This document shows positions 1-13,500 of a stretch of 64,000 nt of DNA, piece after piece. Origin of the DNA: Dromaius novaehollandiae (Eukaryota > Chordata > Aves > Casuariiformes > Dromaiidae); assembly GCF_036370855.1 (NCBI RefSeq), contig NC_088102.1, positions 65,915,601-65,979,600 on the forward strand. Direction: 5' to 3'. Numbering within the stretch: position 1 is the stretch's first letter; the number at the start of each line of letters is the position of its first letter. The notes beneath the pieces were generated by a model, which saw nothing but the letters and a program-made list of their open reading frames with translations, was not told the origin of the DNA and searched no databases. The translations under genes were made by a program, and so were the position numbers.

Positions 1-155
1 CAACACTGACTGGTGGTGTTGGAAAGGGTTTAAATTATTTGTCGTATCTATATTTGTATTTATTTTGATGAATGTCTTTCAGCTGTTATTAGTCTTAATA
101 TTGCTTTTACGTTAATATGTCCATTCCAAATAAATTACTTGAAGTGTTCACTTTT
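1..155 (+). other. probable end of a plus-strand 3' UTR, possibly PHLDA2
   Basis: AT-rich non-coding sequence with AATAAA at 129-134, followed by the T/GT-rich stretch GTGTTCACTTTTTA, typical of a 3' cleavage region. In mammals PHLDA2 lies immediately 3' of SLC22A18 in convergent orientation, which would place it here on the plus strand. No coding sequence is in the window, so both the UTR reading and the gene identity are inferences. Confidence 0.35.
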
Positions 156-1189
156 TATTACTACAGCCCGTGGCGCAGTCACTTCTGTGGATGGGTAGTG
201 GTGGGGCGGGCAGCGGCGCGGTGCTGGGAGAAGAGGCTAAGCCCACCCTCCTTCCAGCACCCCTTGCCCTCCGGCAGCCTGCCTCTTCTCCCCCCGAGCT
301 TAGCATGACGCTAAGGCAGGGAACCGGCTTATTCATTTTAGACTAAGGCGGGCCGAGGCCGAAGGGGGCACCTCTGCTTTCAGCGCGGAAGCTAAATCCC
401 TGGCTTTATCGTCTTCCCGCGCCTCCACGGCTTCGGGCTCTGGTTAAGCTGCTACGCGGTAACTGGGAAAAACTGAGATGGGCTTTTTGCTATAGCACCG
501 TGACCGAGCGGCTCGGAGAAACAGCTAAATCTTCGGGGAAAATCATCAGTTTTATCTCGCGGGGCTCAGTTATCGCTAACCCATCTGCGCTTCCTTGAGA
601 GCGACGCCGCAGCTCCGGCGCCCGCCGCCCCCACGCAGGGATGGGGGGACCGAGCAGGCCGTGGGGCGAGAAGGGAAACGACCGCGGGGTTATCAGGCGA
701 AGCGCTTACCCTTGACAGTAACTTCAACTTGACACTGTCCAACTGGTAATGTTTTTATTTCCCCCCCCATATCAGTGAAATTCTTGCAGGAGGCTGCACG
801 GTGTTAGAGGAAACTGCAAATTTGTATAATGACAAGCAGACGTTTGGAGGCTTTTTAGCCCCGATTCCACAAGAGCAAAAAAAAAAACGCCAGGGGCATG
901 TTTAACATGGTACCCATGCGATGCTCAAACGCGGCCGCGCTCCCCCCGATTTTCTTCGGTCCTGGTGGAAAAAGAAAGGCCCCGAGCAGGGCCGAGGCGC
1001 GGGCTGCTCATCCCCCTGGCTTCGGCGCACGCAGCTGGGAATGCCGCCTCCCGGCAACTGGGGGGAGCCGGGAGCGCCGCGCGCCCGGGGGAACCCGATA
1101 GCCCCCGGCTGCAGCCGCCGCCGGCGCTTTTGCAAACCATTTTTTCCCCCCATCTGTTAACCGGCCTCTAGACACAGATGTTGAAGAAA
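156..1189. other. intergenic gap between two convergent 3' ends
   Basis: No coding sequence. It is mixed AT- and CpG-rich DNA, with a short C-run near 761-768 and an A-run near 879-888. The only signals I see are the secondary minus-strand AATAAA at 754-759 and a CpG-dense patch at about 930-1135. Confidence 0.5.
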
Positions 1190-1315
1190 TGCAAAGCAGC
1201 ATTTAAAACGTTTTATTCCAGGTGCGCAGAAGCAAAAGGAAATCGCAAACATTGCATTTTTGTTCATTTCCGTGGAAAAAGTAAGGGGTGACGTCCTCGC
1301 CGCCGAGCTACAGGC
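1190..1315 (-). other. SLC22A18: SLC22A18 3' UTR (inferred)
   Basis: Runs from the stop codon to an inferred cleavage site about 20 bases past the AATAAA read on the minus strand. A GT-rich stretch (CTGTGTCT) lies just downstream, as expected for a cleavage element. This would be a very short UTR of about 125 nt. A second AATAAA at 754-759 (minus) could give a longer one. Confidence 0.5.
1212..1217 (-). terminator. poly(A) signal AATAAA of SLC22A18
   Basis: TTTATT on the plus strand reads AATAAA on the minus strand, about 100 bases past the stop codon. It is the nearest canonical hexamer to the end of the coding sequence. Another copy is at 754-759. Confidence 0.6.
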
Positions 1316-1500
1316 CTATAGGCCTCTCTCCTTCAGCGGGATGTTACTCTTTAAGAGGTAAACGAACAAACCGACGTTGACAACTAGCTGCAAGCACCCG
1401 AAGGAGGAGACGCCGAACTGCTTGTACAGGAGGCCGCCGACGGTCGGCCCCACGGTCCGGGTGAGGGGCTGGACCGAGGCGCAGATGCCCAGCATGGTGC
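1316..1500 (-). CDS. SLC22A18: SLC22A18 coding exon 10 (TM11, TM12, stop)
   Basis: Encodes two bases of Gly368 through Leu428 and a TAG stop at 1316-1318. The acceptor is TCTCTGCAG. TMLGICASVQPLTRTVGPTV then GGLLYKQFGV is nearly the human TMLGLCASVQPLLRTLGPTVGGLLYRSFGV. TM12 is about residues 399-417. The tail KSNIPLKERGL is short and basic like the human end. A reading frame remains open upstream of the acceptor for about 80 codons, but that part is low-complexity Arg/Pro-rich intron sequence. Confidence 0.95.
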
Positions 1501-4500
1501 CTGCAGAGACACCGCGCGTCAGCCCGCCGCGGCCCCCTTCGCCCCCGGCCCCTAATAGATAAACCTGCAGACGGGGACGAAACGCGGCGCGCGGGGAGGG
1601 CGCTCGCCCCGGGGGGGGGGGCCGCGGCCGGACCCTCGGCCCAGGCGAACGAGCCCGCGGCCGCCTGACTCTCCGGGCAGGTTTCGCAGTTACCTCCTTC
1701 CCTCCCGGGAGCTGAATTAGCCTAATTGCTAGGTACAACCGCCAAGCTGGCTCTTACGTCTGAGGAGGAGCTTCTTTTTTTGGCCCTTTTTTTATTTCGG
1801 CGCAGAAACCCCTTCTCCCCGCAGGCCGGGTTCTCCCTTCGCACCGCCGCAGCGACCGCGGTGCTGAGAAAGAGCAGCTCTGCGCACGGGGCTTCAGGTA
1901 GAGCCCTCAGACCGGTGCCCTAGAGATGTAAATCTCAGCTTTAAGTGAACCTGCAGGTTTTTGACAGGGTGACAGCGAGGGTTTTGCACCACGGCAGACG
2001 CGCGCGCTCTGCCGAAGCGGGGGGAGTACCCAAACTCCCTCAAAATGCCCACTTTGCGCCTTTCAGGCTGGTCCAGGCAGGCGCCGGGCTGTAGCTGCCG
2101 TCCGGGTGGAGCAGCGGTTGCTGCGCGGGGCCGCCCACGGCCAGGAGCGGAGGGCAGGCATCCTGATAGCTGCCTTTCTCCGCGAGACACCCACACCGTC
2201 GCTGCAGGCAGCTGCTCGGGGAGCCGGCTCCCAGGGAAACGGCGCTGCTGCGTCAGGCATTCCTGGCTTCGCGCTCCTCCCTGCCCGCGTGGCTTCACGA
2301 CGAGCCCCGAAACATCAGGAGCTTGCGAAGATGAGGGTCAGAGAGGAGCGGTGCAGAGGCGGTTCCCCCCAGCACCGCAAGTCTCCGTGCCGGGAGCAGC
2401 CCTCCTGGTCACGCGTGGTTTGAGCCAGCCGCAGCGCTGCAATTTGCACCGCTTGGGCTTGTAGCAGTCCGGAAGGGACCGGTGTGACGAAGCCCCAGAC
2501 AGCCCCCGGCTCTCGCGGAGGAGGGACATCTCACCCCCGTCCTGGCCCTCCGCGCTGCCCCGCGGTGCCTCCACCCGGCCTCGAGACCATCATCCCGCCG
2601 AGTCGCCCGCTGACCTCACGGCACACGCAAACGGGACAGGGATGAGGCGACGCAGCGCGTCTTCCTCCCTGACCCAAGTCAGCCCCCGGGCTCTAACAGC
2701 AGAGCAACGCTCCGCTTTTCCGCACAAAGCCCTTTTGAGGGCAGCCTGGACCGATTCCAGCTTTGCTTTATGCTTAAATGCCACTTGCTGCCCTTCCCCC
2801 CAGCGCGCTCCCGTCTCACTCAACGTTGCTCGAGGTCGTGAAACAGCAATTTTCCTGCTTTCCTGGGACATCCCAGTCCTTCGGCAGGAACCAGACGGGC
2901 TCTGCTGGCTGGCAGCATCACATCTGGAAACGGCACCTACTACAGATGCTGGGAGCCTGCAGTCCTCACCTCCACAAATAAACTACTGAGGGGACATTTA
3001 GAAAAGCCCTCCGTCCTGAAGCATCTCAGAAGTGCTTCACAAACCTCACCAAGGGGCCACAGACGGCAAGTTCGGTCCTCGGCAGGGTCTCTGCAGAGGT
3101 CTCGGCTCAGGGACAAGAGCCGACTCTGCCGAGGTGGAGGTTGCGGATGATGGTGCTGCGGGTTAGTGGCAGCTTTTTGAGGAAACTGCTGTTGCAAGAG
3201 CAAGGTTTATTTGGCCAGGGACTTCGCTTTGTGCCCAGCAAATAGGCCTGATGGGCACGACCTGACAAACCCCTGGAGCCTGACAGCCATCTCGGGGGGG
3301 TCACATCAGGCTTCAGCAGGCGACTAAGGGCAGTCAAAGGTAGGGGCTCAGGTTCCCTCTGCAGCTGGCAGAAAGCAGCGGATGTTTCCCAAGGGCGACC
3401 CAGGATACCCGGGTGAGCCGCCTTAAGTCAAACAGCATGAATGAATATCCTCTCTTAGTCACCGTCATGCTGGAAAAGCAGCTTTGAAATACGACTCCTG
3501 GCTTGATATTGCATCTGTGGCACAGCCTCCTCGCAGTCCTTCCCACCAAGGCCATGGCAGGGCTCGGCCCAGCCTATCTCCCGGCCCCAAGTGCATTTAC
3601 AGAAACCGCGATTGCTTCCAAGGGCCGTGCCGCTGACACGGCTCGGCCTCAGAGAGGCCCCTGGCACTCAAACGTAGGCTGCCGTGTTGGGGCTCCGCGG
3701 GAGCTGGACGCTTGCCACCAACGCGCCCAGCGTGGCGTCACAGCAGCACGACGGCACGACCTGGGAAACGCACCAGCCTTCGACCTCCACCCAGCGAGTC
3801 AGCCGTCCCCGCCGCGTGCGCCTGCTCGAGCCCGTCCGCGCCCGTCCCACGTTTCTAAGCAGAAGCTGAGAGGAAGGGAAATCTGGTCGCGGGCCCTCTC
3901 AGACCCCCGAATCATCTCGGCCCAGGCGCACACGCAGTCTTCTGCGGGAAACCCTGCCCGAGGCGATGGGCCGGCGCCTGGCACTGCTCGCGCAGAGCAC
4001 CTCGCCGGGCAGCCTCGCGTTTCCAAGGGCCACGCGGCTGGGGCTGAGCTGGCGAGCACCAGCCTGGCTCAGGAGAGAGGAAAGCGGACGGAGACCAGCC
4101 TAATCTTCTCCACGACTCTTACCGGTGTCGGAGGCGGGGACGGACTTGGTGAGGATGCTGTCGGTGATGGTGGCCAGCGTGCTGAAGGCGAACACCAGCG
4201 GCACCGCGATGATGCAGTAGTGCAGCACGTTCCTCATCAGGGCCTAAGAGAGGGGGCAAAACGTAGCGCGGGTCACCAGAGAGCCAGCTCCCGGGCAAGC
4301 ACTTCGCAGCGAGAACAACGTCTTGTGCCAGGCCCACAGCTCCGGTCAACCGAGGAAGCCCCGCTGACTTACGACAGCGAGACTCCGGCCGTTTCGGGGC
4401 CTCCTGCACCCCACCATTGGCGCGTAACGCATTATTTTAAGCACGCAGCACGAGTAACAGATGACGATCTGTACTGTGGTAGCACGCTCCGTAGCGCTGC

Positions 4501-7500
4501 TGCGAGTATTTTTAGAGCCTGGGAATGAGTGACGTCCCCATCGCGCCCTTCCCCCCGTCTCCTGTCTCTTGTCCAAGTCCCAAGGGGACGCGGAGCAGCC
4601 GATGCATGCGGTGTGCTTCAGGAAGTCTCCATTACCTACACCAAACAGCCTAGAGAAGGCGTTTCAGCTCATTACCATAAATAATTAAAACTAAACTAAG
4701 CTTGTCAGAATAAATGAACACGGTACATTATGTAACGCGGAAGCTCTGGGGTTTCTAATCCTGTTCTTCTGCTTGCTCGCTAATAAATGCACTGAATTCA
4801 GCAATCTGCAGTGGGTCTCCTGGCCGTAAGTGCACATTAGCGAGCACAATTAGGGAGAGTAATGACTCTGTTATTGCCCATATCCTTAGCGGAGACATCC
4901 CTCCAGCTGCTAACGCTTAAACAAAAGCGGTGAGAATCCCTAAGCCCGAACTCCCGCGCAAGCCCTGCTGGTCGAATGAACAGATTTCTCTGGGGAATGA
5001 AAAGGAAATTCACTCTTTCTTGGAAGTCTCTGGTCCCCACCTTAGTCTCAAGGAGTGTTACCGTGGCTGGAAAACCCTTCTGCCGCTGGTTAAGCCAGAG
5101 GTTTCATTCACGGGAGTTCGCTCACAACATCTGGCCCGTGCCTCTCGGCTCCAGAAGATGGAGAAGCCCGGAGACATCGCTAACTAATGACTTGGAAATA
5201 CCAAGGTTTATCCCAAACTGCATTCAGAGGCCCCCTAGACTCATACGTAGCCGGGTTTCTGTCCTCGGAGGGGCTCTTTGCCTAGATTTTGGTTAAGAAA
5301 AAATGTTTCCTCGCTCCCTTGAAGCTCTACAAGAACCGATTCAGATAAAACCTGGTCTCTGCTACTCATCAGATCCCACTCTTTTAAAGTAGATTTAAGC
5401 ACATGTTCAACATCTGCGTCCACGCTTGTGCCCAGCCCACCTCCTCCCCGCACAGCGGCCGCTGCGGGATGCCAAGCGCGTGGCATGGACCTTCGTTGCG
5501 GCAGCCTCAAGATGGGTTTTGAGGTTTTTCTTTCTTTTTTTTTTTTTTTAAGGAACAACCAGCCTCTTGGCTTGCTCGGGCTCCGAGCGCAGGGCTTCAG
5601 GCGCAGCTGGCGGGCGGGGGATGAAAAGCCAAATCTGCCTGTTCAGGGCCCTCCTGCCGCTGTGATGGGACTCATCCCCGCAGAGACCCCCTCCTTTATG
5701 GAAACCCACCCCAGAAACGGATGTTTTCCTGGCAACCGCGCGAACAGAGCGCTTTTTAACAAGGTCCCCCGGCGCGGAGGGCTGCAGCTGCATTTGCCTA
5801 TGAATAGTTCCCGTGGGAAGTCGCTGCTGACCCCGGTCCCCGGCCCGTGCTGCCAGGATGTCCAGGGCCCTGCAGGCACGGCCTAACTGCCAGCTCTAAA
5901 ACGAGCTTCCAGCAGCCCTTTCCCCGCCTTCCCGGCACGAACCATCCCGGTCACCAGCGCTGCCATCTCCACCGAGGAAACCGCTCGTTACTCTCCTTAA
6001 ATCGCGCCCGGCTATTGCCGCAGTCGTGCCCAGCCCGCCCACGGGTCCCATCCGCGCTGCTTTTGGAGGGGTTTCAAGCCTGCCTAACGCTGCTGCATCC
6101 CGCAGAACTGGCCGAGCGGGAGGTGCCGATGTCCCCTGCCATCGATGCTCTCCCTGCCGCCCCCGCCGCTCCCAGGGTCCCCCCGCGTCCGCCTCGGCGC
6201 TGCCCTCCGGGTCGGCCCGCTTTCCCGGTTGCTCTTTAACATGGGCACCAACCCTTGCCAAGGCAAAGGGCGGCGGGTAGCATCGCCTACCCCGAAACTA
6301 GGGAATAAAACCCTTCCCTTGCTGCCTTCCTCCCCAGGTGCTCTACCTTTGGGGGCACGAACAGAAAGCCCTAAGAGAACAAGCTCAAACCTTTGCCGCC
6401 CCACAGCAGCGTATTAGCGACGTGGTTTTTCCTCCTTCACTTATTTTGAAGGCAGTTCAGGAAAGGCAGCAGCTAAGAAAGACCGAGGCAGGACTTCCAT
6501 GCCAATCCAGTGACTCAGGACGGATTTACAAGTTTCTGTGTAGGATCATTACTATTACCATTACTTTTTTAAACCCCTGAACTATTACTCACGTGTTTCT
6601 CTCTCGCCGAGCGCGGCCGCGTTTGCGCGAGGAGCCGGTAGCCAGCCCGCGGCGCGGGGAGCCGTGCCCGGCGGAGCAGGCGGCGGCAGCGAGCCTTACC
6701 ATGGCCAGGCCGACCCCGGCGAAGACGGCGACGCTGAGCCGCAGCAGGGTCTTCTCCGTGCAGAGGCTGGTGAGCTTCCCGACGACCAGGCCCTGGACCA
6801 CCTGGGCGAGAAGCACAGGAGGTCCCGTCGGCACCGATCCGAACGAAGCGCGGTGAGAGCTGCCCCGGCGCTCCGGGCGAAGGGAAGGCAGCAAACGCGT
6901 TGCTCGTTTCCTTGCTTTTTTGGAGAAAAAGTACTTCGCTACCGCAGCGAACAGCTGCAAGACCTGATTCGCGACTTGGAGCGTTTTGCGTTATAAATCT
7001 GCCCGATCAGATTAAAAATCTCTGCTGAGAGGCACATACGTGATTTTCCATCGCTGCCCAACCACGAGCACTGATCGAAACTTCCTAAAGACAGGCACAG
7101 ATATAAATAAATTTTTCTGGCTCATGCGATTTTTTTTTTCATGGAATACAATTAATATTGCTTTAAATTCTTCATTCTTGCCAAGTCCTTCAAAAGAAGA
7201 ATCATACATTTATACACAGAGGAGGAAAATGCCTCCTTTCCTGCAACTTTTCTTGCCCTTATTTTAAAGTATAAATACACAAGTTGGGTGGTTCGTCATT
7301 TTTATGCAGGAAGCAAGTACAGCAGAGAGGAAAATCTGCCCCAACAGTATGCACAGACATGGGGGACGGGCAACTGGATCTACGGATTTTAAATAAAAAC
7401 TGGGGGAGAGGGGGAAGGAAGGAGGAGTAAAAAATGCAAGCCCTGGGAAGTATTTTGCTTTTATAGCTGTTCAGAGAGCAGATATTCCCTCTTTTCATTC

Positions 7501-10500
7501 ATCTGTGCAGCATCTCGTGCCATCAGGTGCTGCCCAGCGAAATGAGCCCAGAGTGACCGGATTTCGGGGGAGGTACAGACGGGAATCTCCCAAGTTTTCC
7601 CTGCTTTGAACAGGCTGGTTTAATCTGAGCAAAATGCTAACTTGAAAGAGCCTTTCCAGTGCAAAAAATACTTTGTTTTGCAAAATGGCTTTGTTTCAGT
7701 TCCAGTCCCGCTTAAACAAAACCTTGGTTTGCTGCTTTAATGTGGAACAATACTATGTCACTTGTCCTCTGAATATACTAATCCTAAAACCAAAACTCCC
7801 AAAGCAATCTGAAGGAAACTAGGGCAAAATAAATAACATAAATAACAAAGCTACTAAAAAGAAAGGAAATGCTAAATCTCTGAGAAACAGTCAGGAAAAG
7901 AATTTAATTGTGACTGAAAAAATCAAATAGCAAAAACCAGACATTAATAGAAAGCAAATGAGAAATTAAAGTTGATGTAAAAAACAGCAAAAAATGGAGT
8001 ATTTTCTCAACAATTTATAGTTTAATGGAAAACGGCAGTGTCCCCTGCTCTGGCGCCCTCGACCCCGGGCCCCGGCAGCGTGCCGGGCCAGCCGCCCGCC
8101 TTGCCATCGCCCAACGCAAAGACTGAAGTCAACTGGAAAACTCTGCGGCTGGGACTGACGGGTTACGGGCACCACAGCAGGTCTTGCCAGCCAGGCGACC
8201 CAACAAAGACTCATTCAAAATGAGTAAAAAAATGGAGAAAATAGCAGCGTGGGAGGGGGCGACCGAGAAGGTGTCGCCCCACTTCCTCGGTGAGGGTGAA
8301 TCAACTCTTGCAGACCTACTGCAGCGAGATACGGGGCGACACCAAGCCACCCCCGGGCCGCGGCAGGAGACCGACGGCAATTGTGGCTGCGCTCGGGCTG
8401 GGTGGAGCAGCAGCTGAGCAATGTTTCATTCATCCGAGCGCTCCTAAAACGAAGAATCGTCATTAACTTTTTGCAAGTGTCCCCTCTGCCCCGTCACCGA
8501 AGCGGCCCGGCGTGCCGGCCTGAGTCACGCCAGCTCGCCCGCGTGGGAGGCGAGCCCCGTCACGGTGCGACCTGCCTCGGCGACGGCACCATGCAGGCTC
8601 CGGCTCAGCGCCTGAGCCACCCGAGAGAAGGAAACGTTTCTCAATGTGCCCAGACTTGAACGGCGTATTTAATTGGGATAGGCCGCGCAGGCACGGCCCT
8701 GTCCCTGCCCTCCGTTTAGTCATCGGGTATATCAGCAGCTATGCCCCAGAGAAGTCTCATCCAGCTACCGTGGGACTGGCTCGGCCAAAAAGGTCTCAGT
8801 CAACAAATGTGGGTATGCAAACACGGGAACTGGGGCAGTTGCAACAAAAGCACATTTTCGGCAGGCAGAATTTGGGAGCACGAAGCATCATGTCCCCGTT
8901 TGGTGCCAGGCAGCAACGGCGTGCTGATGCGCAGACCCAGACCAGCGCAAAGACTGGGTATGGGACAAGCAACAGATCTTGGCGCTCCTCAACAGCCAGC
9001 ACCAGCCCAAGTCCCCTGCTTTCCTGCTGGGCTAAACAGTGGCCCTGGGGTCACACCAGCTGCAGGCTCTGTGTATTTAGCCTCCCCACTGGTTATACTA
9101 TGCCTTTGCTGGCTTTCTCTGGGGGACCCCCTTCCGAGTGTGCCCATTTCCAATCCATAAGCCACAGGTAGGCAGGCCCATCACCTTCATTTTGGGCACC
9201 ATCAAACCACCATCTTGACCGAGGCCCTGGCTGATGTTCCCAGTCACTGGGAGCTCAGGGCTTGTTTCCACTTCCAATTTAGACCTGAAAATACCTTAGA
9301 AGAGATTAGCTCTCTACGAGACGGCTTTCTCGAGTCACAGATAAGCTCACAGAATCCCTAGAAAGAGCTCAAGAGGAAGAAAAATCTAGAAAAATGGGCA
9401 TGAAGGCCTTCGTATCACCTAGGGACACCGGCGCGACAGTCCTCTGGGAGTTGCCCTGCGCGTGCTGCAACTCGGCATTTGCTGTTCGTAGTCATGCCGG
9501 CAATTTTCCACGGGCAGGCAATCACCCGGCTGGCGTGAGCGGCGCTGCCTTGCGCACTCCCCTTGGGAGCGGCGTGCGTTCTCCCGTGCACCGTTTTGGA
9601 GGCTGCGGGTGCGGATTTCGGGGCCGGCGGCACCGCAAAGGCGGCAGTGGCGGTGAAGCATCCTCCTCGCTGTTGGCCTCTCCCGGGCTTTCCGGGCGCA
9701 CGCAACCCCGGCTGCGGGCAGCCCGCAGCGGGCCTCCCCCGGCCGCGTTTCATCTCGCCGCACAGCGCTCGCCTTTGTGAGCCGAGAGGAAATTGTTTGC
9801 AAGTGAAATAGCACTGACTGCCCGTGGCTGTGTACACAGGTCACAGGAAAAATGAACCGATCCTTTCTCTTCCTTCTTCATTAAAGGCAAACGAGGCTCC
9901 CGATGAATGCGGAGGAACAGCGAAAACTCTGTCTCCTCGCCTTTTCGCTCTCGTCTCCCTGGAGATCTGTTCCACCAGCTCAGCTGATCACTCAGAAAAA
10001 TAACCACCAGCGCTATTACTGTTCGGGAAGGAAGCGGCTCCCACTAGCTTAGAAGAGCCTCTTCACACGTTTTTTTTCTGTTAACCTCATTATCGAGTTT
10101 CCTAAACCTCCTGCAGAATGGAGCAGACTCTTACTGCTTTGAGGCGGAAGGCGCTAATTTTGGAGCGCCTCTCTAACGACGCGGCAGCAGCTCCCGAGCA
10201 GGACGAGCATCCGTCGGTAGCTGCCCTCATTGGCGGGCGCTAGACGAGTCGCGTGGAAAAGGTGCGACGCACCTCGATGACCGGCTGGTTATCCACGCTA
10301 GTCTGCGGTCCTCGAAGGTCCGGCACAGTCAAGAAACAAAACACGCGTTCACACGACAGCGTGGAAATGGAAAGACCGGAGGGGCTCTGGCGGCCGGCCG
10401 CTCTGCGGGCCAGACGAGGCGGTGCAGCTCACCAGAGGAGATGCAGGGCCCCAGCCCCGGCGCAGGCAGCGTCACTCACAGCAGAGGCAGCCTCCCACGC

Positions 10501-13500
10501 GCCGGGCCTGTGTCTCGCCTTGGCGCTCCCGCCAGCCGGGCAGCTCCCGGGCTCAGGGCAGAGCGGGCTGCGGTGGGACGCGCAGCTGGGCACGGAGGCG
10601 AGCGACCCGGAGGAGCAACGAAAATCAAGGCTGCTCTTTATCGGCTTAAAGTGGTGAAAAATCTTGTCGTGGGGGAAGAGGAAAGCCTTTTCTACCGAAA
10701 CAGCGATGCTGGAAAGCTCTGGAGAAGTAGCTCAGGTCCTGCGGAGCCGCGCCAGGGTGTCGAGGCGGGAAGGAGAACGCGCGGCGAGGCCCGAACTGCT
10801 GAACGCAGCACTTTGCCCAGCGGGGGAAAGAAGGGGAAAGAAGAGCGTGTTTGGCAAACGCCAGCCTAATCGCTCTCTTCCCCCCCTCCACAGATTTAAA
10901 TCCTTCAAAGCAAGGAAACTGGAGAACTTGCTGTTTGCTGTTGTCAGGTCCCTTCCCCAAGTGGGTTTTTCCCCTAGGCGTACCTGGCTGCGATTAAATC
11001 CCCGGCTCTTTAATCATCTCTTCTGCTGCACAGGAAAAAAAGAAAAGCAAGCGGGACAGACGGGTGATAAGAGGATAGGCAATGTAAATCTCTCCTCCAG
11101 GAATCTCTCTCATCTCTTCAGCATCACTGGGTACAAACTTGTCCCACCAGAAACGGCGCAGCAAGAAGTGCAGTTTGTACAACAATACGCATTAAAAGCG
11201 GTAAATACAACAGATGTCTTATGATTTCTTGATCCTCAGGGTAATAAATACCTACCCTTAGTCCCACCCGGCGTTTTTGTTCGGTTTGTTTTGCTTCGTT
11301 TTTGGAGAAAAAGTTCTTAAAGGAAAGTTTCCCCGCCCCCTCCCACGGTTTGAAATCTAAGCATCAGATGGGACTTGTAGATACTAAGCAGGGACTCCAG
11401 GTATTTCACTTGCCTAATCCTCCGGCAGCGTATCCCAAGCAGATAGCACGCAGGGACTTTCTCCATGTTGGTGCGTTCACAACTCCAAAAAAAGAAAAAA
11501 AAAAAAACAACCCACAAACCGAAGGCATCCTGCTCTCTACATCCGTGCCCTCACTTCGCTCTCTCCTATCGGACTCCTCCTCCTCCTGCATTTACGCTGG
11601 CACAGCCGCAGCTTTCATGGCATTTTAAGCCTGCCCCACACTTTCCAAGAGCCTCTGCTATTAGGTTATGCTCCGCGCCCAACTGCGAACAGATGTGGCT
11701 GATGATACCTTCTTAATGGTCATGAGGAAAAAAAAAAAGGTTTTTTTTGAAAAAAATTACCCTTTCAACTACTTTGCTGTTGGAAAGCACGAGCCAATGT
11801 TTGGCGGAGCCAGGGGGCTTCCCACGCAGCGCGATTTATTCTCGTGTGCCAAAGCACTTGGCGCCAGAAGGTTAGCGTCAATTCTGCACATGAGGCACGG
11901 GAGGCAGAGGACAAGGCAACTGCTCCAAGACGGAAAGCAGGACAGCGGCAGAGCCTGGAGCAGTAAACCGAGGCTAACTCCTAGCCCAGTGCTTTGCCCA
12001 CAGGCCAGCAAGCCCCCGTGCCCTGCGGACAGCATGGAAAAGTGCACCTCTGACAGCTTTTACACTATGCCCACAGACACACTGCAAGCTGCCGGCTTTT
12101 GGCCACGCAGGTCTCTCCTAGAAACATCAGGCCCTGAGCACCCTGTCTTGACCACGCTTGCAACCGTGGCAGATTCGGGGCCAGTCGCTAACCACTCTCC
12201 ACACCCTCTGCCTGCCAGGAGGGTATTAAAAATGCTACCACCGCCTGCGGGGTCCGTGTTTTCGCACCAGCCTTCCCACGGACCGAGGTGCTTTAGATGC
12301 CGATGACAAGGCACCGAGTTGCCGACCCAACGCTCGGCAGACCGCTCGCGGCTGCTCTCGACCTCCTTCCTAGCCGCCTCCAACCAGGAGAGCAGTGAGA
12401 AACACAGATGTCTATGGTACGTTGGCCACTTCTCGCCGCAGTAGGTTAAACGAGGCTGAGAAGCTGCAAAATAAGGTTAAGCAACTGGAGCAGAAGATCC
12501 TTGGGGTGGGAAAGGAAAGCAGTGAGAGGCCATTGGCGCTTGGACCACCCTGATGCTGCTTTCTGCGCTGGGAAGGGAGCCTGCGACATCTTTTTTCTTT
12601 TGTGGGGGGCTAGAGAAGATGCCAGTTTCGACAAGAGCAAGATTGGATTAAAAAAATAGAAACCACTTTGGAAATCTCATTACAGGTGCCACCATGTTCC
12701 AGCGTTCGGGGGCCTGTCAGGATTTTAACTGAGCAAGTCAGGCAGAAGGGAAAAACCCCACGACACCTTAGAGAAAGGCAAACTAAGGAATGCGAAACCA
12801 AAGCTGAGGAGCTGGTTGATGAGATTCACTGAAAAGGGCATTATATGCGTTATGAATAAAGCTATAATTTACTCGGTGAAGTGGGGAAGCCAGTCAGCAG
12901 ATACTAATCACCGTTCACCCATGTAGCCTGGTGGAATCCAGCTGCACCTTCATCTGCATTTGTATCTCCAGCGCTATCAACCGACTGTACAACCAGAACG
13001 ACACTATCTGAAATGCCAGTGGGGGAAAGACAGTGGTATACAAGTACATCTGGGTGCAACAGGACAGAGCTGGCACACGTTACGCTCCCTTCATGTCTCC
13101 TCCATCAGAGGAACCTCAAAGAAAGCAACCGTAACACATGAACTCCGTACAGCCACCGTCTACAACAGACACCTCTGGACCACTCCAGCCAGAGACCTGA
13201 CCTGGAAATGAGAACACGAATCTTATGTTTTGCAATAATTTAAAATCCAGATCCTCCTCTGGAGGAAGCGTTGCTGATTTGGACTGGTTGAGGATTTGGT
13301 CCTGCACGAACTAGAGCAGAGGCGTTCCTAGCTTGCAAACATCAGTTTTAAAGTGGACAGAACGAGCACCAAATCAGAAAGCAGTGCTCTCCGGGCTTTC
13401 TGGCAGGATGGCTCTGCTGCTGTCAGGAATCAGGTGTTCTGGGCTTAAAAAAAAAAAACAAAAAAACAAAAAAACCCAGCACGTACTTTCACCCTTCCCT

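Noticed and set aside
3503..4528. 341-codon plus-strand open frame
   Set aside because: Runs antisense through the real exon 9 of SLC22A18 in CpG-rich DNA. It is Arg/Ala/Pro-rich with no domain. Open frames antisense to GC-rich exons are common by chance.
11668..12306. 212-codon plus-strand open frame in intron 7
   Set aside because: Contains a Lys run encoded by an A-rich simple stretch and otherwise mixed composition. No domain recognised.
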